The position numbers and the translations under genes are program-made. From Streptomyces sp. CB02980 (GTDB lineage: Bacteria; Actinomycetota; Actinomycetes; Streptomycetales; Streptomycetaceae): a stretch of DNA of 64,000 bases. The notes under the pieces were generated by a model. It made no database searches, had not been told where the DNA came from, and was given only the letters and a program-made list of their open reading frames with translations. The stretch is from assembly GCF_014451325.2 (NCBI RefSeq), contig NZ_JACSCH020000008.1:62001-126000 (forward strand). The letters run 5' to 3'. The stretch's first letter is position 1. Each line of letters opens with the position of its first letter. Shown in pieces: positions 58,442-64,000 of the stretch.

Positions 58442-58510
58442 GGAAGAGCCTCCGAAGGGCGTCCGGGCGGGGGCGGTGCGTCGCCCCATGCCTAACGGCC
58501 GGGGGCGGCG

Positions 58511-58532
58511 CCCACACGAACCCCGCGTGAAC
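58511..58532 (-). promoter_or_regulatory. PHO box (PhoP binding site) upstream of phoD
   Basis: On the minus strand two adjacent 11-nt units, GTTCACGCGGG and GTTCGTGTGGG, match the Streptomyces PhoP direct-repeat consensus G(G/T)TCAYYYR(G/C)G at 10 and 9 of 11 positions. They lie about 70 bp before the phoD start. Confidence 0.65.
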
Positions 58533-58570
58533 ACTCACGTGAGGGCCGCGGTGGGCCTCCGGCACCAGGC

Positions 58571-58778
58571 GTGTGAACGGATGCCTCGCCCCCGGCCGGC
58601 CGCCTCCCGGCGAACGGATCGCCTCGCCCTAGGCCGACCGTCTCCCGGCCGTGTGAACGATCGCGTCACCCTCGGTCGGCCGCCTCGGGGCGTGTGAACG
58701 CCTCGCCCTCACCCTCGGCCGGCCGTCTCCGGCCGTGTGAACGGATCGCCTCATCCCCGGCCGACCGCCTCCGCCGCC
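58571..58778. repeat. About 41-bp tandem repeat, five copies (GTGTGAACGGATCGCCTC core)
   Basis: GAAC landmarks at 58575, 58612, 58655, 58696 and 58739 (spacings 37, 43, 41, 43). Each unit reads gtgtGAACggatcgcctc...ggccggccgtctcccggcc with changes. The last copy runs into the 3' end of the MocR/PdxR gene. The array fills the 309-bp gap between phoD and that gene. Its GTTCAC element (minus strand) echoes PHO box cores and the GTGAAC core of the array at 42461; a common mechanism is unknown. Confidence 0.7.
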
Positions 58779-60163
58779 ATGCGTATCCCGGCCGTCACGA
58801 TGGACGGCGCCAGGTGTGCGTACCCGATCACGAGCCGTACGTCCCCGTCCCCGGGCCGGGCGGTGCCGTACTCCTCCAGGGGCCGCAGCGCCACACCCGC
58901 CTCCGCCGACCGTGCCAGGAACCGTTCCGGTGGCCCGTAACACCCCGGTACGCGCGCGATGACGTGCAGTCCGGCGGCGATGCCGCTCACGCCGGTGCCC
59001 GGCAGGTGTTCCGCGAGCGCCGCCAGGAGGGCGTCCCGCCGCTCCCGGTAGGCGCGTTGGCAGCGGCGCAACTGCCGGTCGTACGCGCCCCGCGTCACGA
59101 ACTCGGCGAGCACCGCCTGGTCGAGTACGGGGTTGCCGAGGTCCATCGTCCGCTTGCGCTCGACGACCTCGGCGAGCAGCGCCTCCGGGACGAGCATCCA
59201 GCCGAGCCGCAGTCCGGGCGCGAGCGACTTGCTGACCGAGCCGGCGTAGACGACCCGCTCCGGGTCGAGTCCCTGGAGCGCGCCGACGGGAGCCCGGTCG
59301 TACCGGAAGTCGCCGTCGTAGTCGTCCTCCAGGACGTAACCGTCCACCGCCCGCGCCCAGTCGAGCAGCGCGGCACGGCGCTCCGCCGACCAGCTGATCC
59401 CCGACGGGAACTGGTGCGAGGGCGTCACCACCACCGCCCGTACCCCGGAGGCGGCGAGCGGCTCCGGCCGCAGCCCCTCCTCGTCGAGCGGCAGCCACAC
59501 CGTGTCCAGACCGGTCGAGGCGAAAAGCCGCCCGTGCTCCGGGCTGCCCGGATCCTCGATGCCGACCGCGTCGAGCCCCCGAGCCCGCAGCACGAAGCCG
59601 AGCAGGGTCGACGCCTGCGCCACCCCCGAACACACCACGAGCCGCTCCGGATCGGCCACCACGCCACGGCGCCGGGTCAGCATCCCGGCCAGCGCCTCCC
59701 GCAGTTCGGGCAGCCCGCGCGGGTCCGGATACCCGAGGGCGGGATGGGGGAGTCGTGCCAGGACGGCACGCTGGGCCGCCGACCAGGCGGCTCTCGGGAA
59801 CAGCGACAGATCGGGTGTCCCGGGGCGGAAGTCCACCCGGACGGCGGCGGGCGTACCCGCACCACGCGCGCGCGTGCCGTCGAGCCGGCCCCTGGCCGCG
59901 TCGCCCACCCACGTGCCCGCGCCCCGGTCGCTGCGCAGATAGCCCTCGGCGGTGAGCTGTTCGTACGCCTCCGTGACCAGGCCCCGTGAGACGCCCAGGT
60001 CGGCCGCGAGCGCGCGGGTCGACGGCAGTCGGGTCCCGGCCGCGAGCCGGCCCGAGCGCACCGCCTCACGCAGCGCCTCCTGGAGCGCCCGGCCGCGCCG
60101 CCGCGCCGGGGCGGCGGCGGCCGGCAGGAGCAGCTCCCAGGCCGCCTGTCCGTGGCTCCTCAT
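58751..60163 (-). CDS. MocR/PdxR-type regulator (GntR helix-turn-helix fused to aminotransferase)
   Basis: 470 residues. N-terminal winged helix (about 20-90): LQEALREAVRSGRLAAGTRLPSTRALAADLGVSRGLVTEAYEQL read in parts. C-terminal fold-type I aminotransferase domain with the PLP-binding region YAGSVSKSLAPGLRLGWML (Lys about 309). Such MocR proteins control PLP synthesis (PdxR) or GABA/taurine use. No pdxST genes are adjacent, so the target is unknown. Its terminal codons are inside the repeat array. Confidence 0.9.
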   Translation of the reverse strand: MRSHGQAAWELLLPAAAAPARRRGRALQEALREAVRSGRLAAGTRLPSTRALAADLGVSRGLVTEAYEQLTAEGYLRSDRGAGTWVGDAARGRLDGTRARGAGTPAAVRVDFRPGTPDLSLFPRAAWSAAQRAVLARLPHPALGYPDPRGLPELREALAGMLTRRRGVVADPERLVVCSGVAQASTLLGFVLRARGLDAVGIEDPGSPEHGRLFASTGLDTVWLPLDEEGLRPEPLAASGVRAVVVTPSHQFPSGISWSAERRAALLDWARAVDGYVLEDDYDGDFRYDRAPVGALQGLDPERVVYAGSVSKSLAPGLRLGWMLVPEALLAEVVERKRTMDLGNPVLDQAVLAEFVTRGAYDRQLRRCQRAYRERRDALLAALAEHLPGTGVSGIAAGLHVIARVPGCYGPPERFLARSAEAGVALRPLEEYGTARPGDGDVRLVIGYAHLAPSIVTAGIRMAAEAVGRG

Positions 60164-60277
60164 GTCCGTGCGGCCCCTCTCCCCGTCCCGCGCGCCGGCG
60201 GTCCCGGCCGAGGCCCATGATGCCGCTGATGCCGTGCCCCGAGCGGATCGGGATCGATCCGATGCGGCGGCCGGGCG

Positions 60278-61309
60278 TTACCGGTGCAGGTCGAAGGAGA
60301 TGTGCGGGGCGAGCGCGCGGAGGAAGTCCGGAGCGTCGAAGACCTCGCCGGCCGAGGCGACACCGGTCGTCCTGGTCCGGCCGGTGAGGATCCGCCCGAC
60401 GGCCTCCACGGCGAGCGGTGCGCTGACGGCGTAGATGTCCTGGCCGACGGCCACGGCCCGGCGTTCCGCGTCGCCCGAGCGGACGACGACGTCCACGAGG
60501 AAGGTCTGGTCGGACCGGCCGTGCTCGTCGACCGCGGCCGGTGCCGACGCGTCGGGCGCCGACAGGTCCTGGGCCGCGTCCACCGCCATGTAGGTGCGCA
60601 CCTCGGGCACCTTCAGGTGGCTCGGGACGGTGACCACGTCGGCCATCGTGAACTCGCCGATGACGGGCCGGGGACCCATCGGGGCCGGGAAGGGCCACTC
60701 CTGGACCGTGAACTCGTCGTCGTGGTACTCCAGTCGCCCCTGGGTGAAGCGGACGTGACGGCCGTTCCGCCGCTCCCGGGAGACCTTGCCGGCGGCGAGG
60801 GTGCCGGCGGTGGGGTGCCAGCTGCTCAGCCCGTACGCGATGTGGGCCTCGTCGGCCGACGCCCAGTCGCCCATGGCGGCGGTGGCGAGCAGGTCACCGA
60901 GGCCGCCGTAGAAGGCCATCGCGGGGACGATCACCGTTCCCGCCGCGCGGGCCCGGTCCCCGAACCGCTCGAACGTGTCGACGTTGGCCTCGATCTCGGC
61001 CGCCACGTCCACGTACGGGATCCCGGCCCGCAGGGCCGCCTCGATCACGGGGGCGCCGGTCACGGCGAAGGGCCCCGCGGTGTTGATCACGGCCGCCGCG
61101 CCTTCCAGGGCGCGGTCGAGCGACGCCGGGTCGTCGACCGACGCGGGCCGCACGTCGAGCCCCGGACGGGACTCCGCGAGAGCCCGCAGCTTGTCGGCGT
61201 CTCGGCCGACGGCCACCGGGACGAACCCGCGGGCGATCAGCTCCGCCACCACGAACCGCCCGGTGTGTCCATAGGCGCCGAACACCGCGACCGTGAGCCC
61301 CGTTTCCAT
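60278..61309 (-). CDS. Saccharopine-dehydrogenase-like NAD(P)-binding protein
   Basis: 343 residues from ATG 61309 with AGGGAG 7 nt upstream (frame open to 61891 is not coding-like). Rossmann start VAVFGAYGHTGRFVVAELIARG (about 7-28), then the GXXGXXG-type loop with AVINTAGPFAVTGAPVIEAALRAGIPYVDVAAE and a substrate domain. Related to saccharopine reductases and trans-acting enoyl reductases; the substrate cannot be inferred. Divergent from the GlxA/AraC-type regulator 92 bp away, which probably controls it. Confidence 0.86.
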   Translation of the reverse strand: METGLTVAVFGAYGHTGRFVVAELIARGFVPVAVGRDADKLRALAESRPGLDVRPASVDDPASLDRALEGAAAVINTAGPFAVTGAPVIEAALRAGIPYVDVAAEIEANVDTFERFGDRARAAGTVIVPAMAFYGGLGDLLATAAMGDWASADEAHIAYGLSSWHPTAGTLAAGKVSRERRNGRHVRFTQGRLEYHDDEFTVQEWPFPAPMGPRPVIGEFTMADVVTVPSHLKVPEVRTYMAVDAAQDLSAPDASAPAAVDEHGRSDQTFLVDVVVRSGDAERRAVAVGQDIYAVSAPLAVEAVGRILTGRTRTTGVASAGEVFDAPDFLRALAPHISFDLHR

Positions 61310-61400
61310 GACTTCTCCCTGCTCTCGTACGACCCGAACCGTTCTTGTATGGCAATCCTGGCCCCGGCGGCCGTCGTACACGAGTGTCCGGAACGACATC

Positions 61401-62492
61401 ATGCGTACAATTACGGACGTGGACACGGACCTGAGGGCGGACCCGAGCACGCAGCCGACCAAGACCCCGAGCACGGAACCGAGCGCGGACCCGGACAAGG
61501 CCCTGAGCGTGGACCTGAGCACCGTCGCGCTGGCCGTCACCGAGGGGATGCGCCAGTTCGAACTGTCCGTGGCGTACGAGGTGTTCGGCCCGCCCCCGTC
61601 CGCAGTGACCGGCCCCTGGTACGAGGTCTCCCTCTGCGGACCGGCCACCGTCCGGATCGGCCGGTTCAGCCTGGAGCCCGACGGCGGCTTCGACCGGCTG
61701 GCGCGCGCCGGAACGGTGATCGTTCCCGCCCTCGCCGAGACCGACGATGCCCCGCCCGCCGAACTGGTCGACGCGGTGCGCGCGGCCCACGAGGCGGGCG
61801 CGCGCGTGGCCTCCCTCTGCACGGGCGCGTTCGTACTGGCCGCCGCGGGCCTGCTCGACGGCAGGCGCGCGACCACCCACTGGGCCCACACCGAGGAACT
61901 CGCCGCCCGCCACCCCCGGGTGGAGGTCGACCCGGACGTGCTCTACGTGGACGACGGCCGCGTCCTCACCTCCGCGGGCAAGGCCGCCGCGATGGACCTC
62001 TGCCTGCACCTGGTGCGCCTCGACCACGGCTCGGCCGTCGCCAACACGGTCGCCCGCAGCCTGGTCGTACCCCCGCACCGGGCGGGCGGCCAGGCCCAGT
62101 TCGTCACCACGCCCGTGCCCGCGCGCGACGACCACCCGCTCGGCGATCTGCTCCCCTGGGTGATGGAGCGGCTCGACCAGCCGCTGACCGTGGACGACCT
62201 GGCCCGCCGGGCGCGGATGAGCTCGCGCAACCTGGGCCGCCACTTCCGGTCGGTGACCGGTACGACCCCGCTGCAGTGGCTGCTGACCCAGCGGATCCGC
62301 CACGCCCAGGAGTTGCTGGAGTCCACCGACGAAAGCGTCGAGGGCATCGCGACCGCCACCGGCATGGGCACCGCCACGACCCTGCGCCGGCACTTCAACC
62401 GCACCGTCGGCGTCCCCCCGGACGCCTACCGCCGCACCTTCCGCGCCCGCGCCCGCGGTGCCGCCGGCTACGAACCAGGGCGGTCCGGGTGA
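61401..62492 (+). CDS. GlxA-family transcriptional regulator (DJ-1/PfpI and AraC domains)
   Basis: 363 residues from ATG 61401 (upstream frame to 61293 is not conserved). DJ-1/PfpI-type N-terminal domain: LAVTEGMRQFELSVAYEVFGP, the nucleophile-elbow-like SLCTGAFVLAAAGLLDGRRATTHW (Cys about 140). C-terminal AraC helix-turn-helix: MERLDQPLTVDDLARRARMSSRNLGRHFRSVTGTTPLQWLLTQR in pieces, and GIATATGMGTATTLRRHF. Proline/asparagine-type leader of about 40 residues. Likely activates or represses the divergent reductase gene. Confidence 0.9.
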   Translation: MRTITDVDTDLRADPSTQPTKTPSTEPSADPDKALSVDLSTVALAVTEGMRQFELSVAYEVFGPPPSAVTGPWYEVSLCGPATVRIGRFSLEPDGGFDRLARAGTVIVPALAETDDAPPAELVDAVRAAHEAGARVASLCTGAFVLAAAGLLDGRRATTHWAHTEELAARHPRVEVDPDVLYVDDGRVLTSAGKAAAMDLCLHLVRLDHGSAVANTVARSLVVPPHRAGGQAQFVTTPVPARDDHPLGDLLPWVMERLDQPLTVDDLARRARMSSRNLGRHFRSVTGTTPLQWLLTQRIRHAQELLESTDESVEGIATATGMGTATTLRRHFNRTVGVPPDAYRRTFRARARGAAGYEPGRSG

Positions 62493-62503
62493 CATGACCG
62501 GAG

Positions 62504-62537
62504 CGGGCCCCGCCGACCGTCAGGTCGGCGGGGCCCG
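62504..62537. terminator. Bidirectional hairpin between the GlxA-type and SnoaL-like genes
   Basis: Perfect 15-bp arms (CGGGCCCCGCCGACC / GGTCGGCGGGGCCCG) with a 4-nt loop GTCA, 12 bp after the regulator stop. Confidence 0.8.
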
Positions 62538-62588
62538 GTGATCGTGAATCTCAGCCGGTGGTGAACGTCGGTGAAGCGGACCCGGACC

Positions 62589-63038
62589 TCAGTCCGTCGG
62601 TGTCGGCACGGTGCAGGCGTCGGCGATGGCACGCGTGTCCCAGTAGAACGGACGGACCTCGGTGATCCGCCCGTCCTTGACAGTGATCGCTTGCAGAATG
62701 GGGAAGCTGAGTTCACGGCCGGTCGCGCGAGCGCGAGCACGGACCTGTGTGAGCACGACCGCAGTCTCACCGGTGGCAAGGAACTCCTGCTCCACCATGT
62801 CGAACGACTCCCATGCCTCTCCCATCATGAGGAAGAACTGCTTCATGCCGTCGTGCCCACGCCAGACGCCTCCGTAGGGCAGAGCGTCTGCTTGGTGCAG
62901 CTCGACATCCGGCGCAAAGAAGGGGGCGAGGAGGTCGAACGAAGCCTCACCAGGGCCTCCCGCCGCCAGGTACTCCGCCTCAGCTGCATACATGCCGGTG
63001 AGAACTGTTGCTGATTCCGTAGTGGATGACATCCTCAT
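62589..63038 (-). CDS. SnoaL-like NTF2-fold protein
   Basis: 149 residues from ATG 63038 (an ATG at 63032 is also in frame and follows GAGG directly). NTF2-like: YAAEAEYLAAGGPGEASFDLLAPFFAPDVEL, GGVWRGHDGMKQFFLMMGEAWESF, VLTQVRARARATGRELSFP and KDGRITEVRPFYWDTRAI. Family includes polyketide cyclases and ring-opening enzymes as well as stress-response proteins. Its codon use is less GC-biased than its neighbours (for example more A/T at third positions), which may indicate recent acquisition. Function unknown. Confidence 0.8.
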   Translation of the reverse strand: MRMSSTTESATVLTGMYAAEAEYLAAGGPGEASFDLLAPFFAPDVELHQADALPYGGVWRGHDGMKQFFLMMGEAWESFDMVEQEFLATGETAVVLTQVRARARATGRELSFPILQAITVKDGRITEVRPFYWDTRAIADACTVPTPTD

Positions 63039-63398
63039 GGCGCCATCATGAGCACCGCAGCAGGACCTTGCTGGCGGCAATCAGACATCGTCGTGCCGCG
63101 AGGTGCCGGCCCGGACCGTGGGGTGGGTCTGCCACCGCCTGAGGTTGGCGTCGCTGCGTTCGTGGCCGGCCTGTGCCACGCCCGTACCGCGCACGCCGTC
63201 GGCGACGACACCCTCGACCTCGCACGCCGCCCTCCTGTCCTTTGGGCCGGGCAAGGGTCACGGGCCAGGAAAAAGGGGCAAGCGAAACGAGCACCTCCAG
63301 CAGCGGCCCGGACGGCGGCACCCGGTCCGAAGTGGTCCCCGACGGCGTGACAGAAGTGGACCTTCACCAGGGCCGCGCGCCTTCCTAGCGTCGGAGGC
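63039..63398. other. 360-bp region without a recognised gene
   Basis: Several overlapping small frames exist (up to about 120 codons) but none shows a recognisable family or good start. A minus-strand frame near 63090-63250 reads VVADGVRGTGVAQAGHERSD and then RRWQTHPTVRAGTSRHDDV before a stop, and might be a remnant. The right end holds the promoter of the EamA gene. Confidence 0.5.
63363..63391 (+). promoter_or_regulatory. Promoter TTCACC-N17-TAGCGT, leaderless EamA start
   Basis: -35 TTCACC at 63363-63368 and -10 TAGCGT at 63386-63391 with 17-nt spacing; the ATG at 63399 begins 7 nt after the -10, at the predicted transcription start. The only purine tract (GGAGG) is 1 nt from the ATG, too close to serve. 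Confidence 0.5.
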
Positions 63399-64000
63399 AT
63401 GAACGCGAACGCCCTCCGCGGGGTCCTCCTCGTGACCCTCGCCTACGCCCTCGTCGGCGCCTCCTTCACCGCGAACAGCCTCCTCGGCGACTACCCGTAC
63501 GCGGGCGGCCAGGCCCTGCGCTACGGCGCCGCCTGTCTGCTTCTGCTCCCCCTGCTCGGCCGCGCCGGGCTCGCCCCGCTGCGGATCCTGACCGCCCGTC
63601 ACTGGTTGCGGCTCGCCACCCTCGCGGGGGTCGGCATGGTCGGCTTCAACCTGGCGGTCCTCGCCGCCGAGCGGACCGCCGAGCCGGCCGTGCCCGGCGT
63701 CCTCGTCGGCTGCGCCCCGGTCGTCGTCGCCGTCCTCGTCCCGCTGACCGAGGGCCGCAGGCCCGCCCCCGCCGTGCTGTACGGGGCACTGCTCGTCGCC
63801 GCCGGTGCCTTCACCGTGCAGGGCTGGGGGCGTACGGACCTGGCCGGAATCGGCTGGTCGGTGGCCGCGCTCGCGGGCGAGGTCGGCTTCACGGTGCTGG
63901 CCGTCCCCGTCCTTCGGCTGCTCGGGCCGAAGCTGCTCACGGCAGTCGTGTGCGGGGTCGGCGCGGCCGAGGCGGCGCTCGTGGGCCTGATCGTGGACGG
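63399..64000 (+). CDS. EamA/DMT-superfamily transporter, C-terminus beyond right edge (partial)
   Basis: The first 200 residues are visible. Predicted membrane helices about 8-28, 36-53, 70-90, 95-115, 122-140, 145-165 and onwards, with EamA-type LAAERTAEPAVPGVLVGCAPVVVAVLVPLTEG and GALLVAAGAFTVQGWGRTDL. Likely an exporter of small metabolites. Probably transcribed leaderless from the promoter at 63363. Confidence 0.85.
   Translation, partial: MNANALRGVLLVTLAYALVGASFTANSLLGDYPYAGGQALRYGAACLLLLPLLGRAGLAPLRILTARHWLRLATLAGVGMVGFNLAVLAAERTAEPAVPGVLVGCAPVVVAVLVPLTEGRRPAPAVLYGALLVAAGAFTVQGWGRTDLAGIGWSVAALAGEVGFTVLAVPVLRLLGPKLLTAVVCGVGAAEAALVGLIVD

Overview
The window is a high-GC actinobacterial chromosome segment, almost certainly Streptomyces. 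Reasons: strong G/C bias at third codon positions, frequent GTG/TTG starts, SCO-type gene families (DUF664 DinB, DUF6493 with SWIM, DUF8017, HipA-like with DUF3037), TTGAC-N17-TAGNNT promoters and a PhoP box. I see no rRNA, tRNA, insertion sequence, prophage or CRISPR array. Fifty-five protein genes are called; the first and last run off the edges.

Region 1 (1-9546) is the accessory part. Four minus-strand genes (HEAT-like protein, HExxHxxGxxH metalloprotease-like protein, a 1192-residue protein with an N-terminal PLL-type beta-propeller and a glycine/beta-rich C-terminus, and a second giant protein running off the left edge) lie divergent from a bacterial neprosin (glutamate-class prolyl endopeptidase family). 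None has a recognisable signal peptide. Two predicted proteases of unrelated class beside two giant beta-rich proteins form the best candidate here for an undescribed system.

Region 2 (9654-28585) is mostly core or conditionally used metabolism: HipA-like kinase/DUF3037, two SDR genes behind a TetR-type operator, a lipoprotein solute-binding protein, ung, a TetR/flavin monooxygenase pair with twin operators, a Gfo/Idh oxidoreductase, lnt, a flavin reductase, uppP, an HxlR/thiolase pair with three dyad sites, TVP38, a DNA alkylation repair protein and a spermidine-synthase-like protein.

Region 3 (28547-42466) holds transporters (MFS, EamA), a proline/glutamine-rich membrane-anchored protein, thioesterase, DedA, gamma carbonic anhydrase, hexapeptide acyltransferase, XRE-cupin regulator, YbaK, CoA-binding protein, carboxylesterase, acyl-CoA ligase, PucR regulator and YigZ.

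Region 4 (42461-64000) starts with a 29-32 bp-period repeat array followed by sbcDC. It continues with two Lrp regulators, a DUF885 protein, a PLP gamma-lyase, an unusual membrane-ACT-GNAT fusion, the DUF6493/SWIM pair, Tat-exported PhoD with a PHO box, a second tandem array (about 41 bp), a MocR/PdxR-type regulator, a saccharopine-type reductase divergent from a GlxA/AraC regulator, a SnoaL-like protein and a partial EamA transporter.

Regulatory logic is visible at several divergent pairs, where inverted repeats sit between a regulator and its neighbour. Several genes have a -10-like hexamer 6-7 nt before the start codon and no good Shine-Dalgarno sequence, suggesting leaderless mRNAs. Convergent genes are packed tightly, some overlapping antisense by up to 104 bp, others separated by strong hairpins. 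All functional calls rest on reading motifs by eye; no database search was run.
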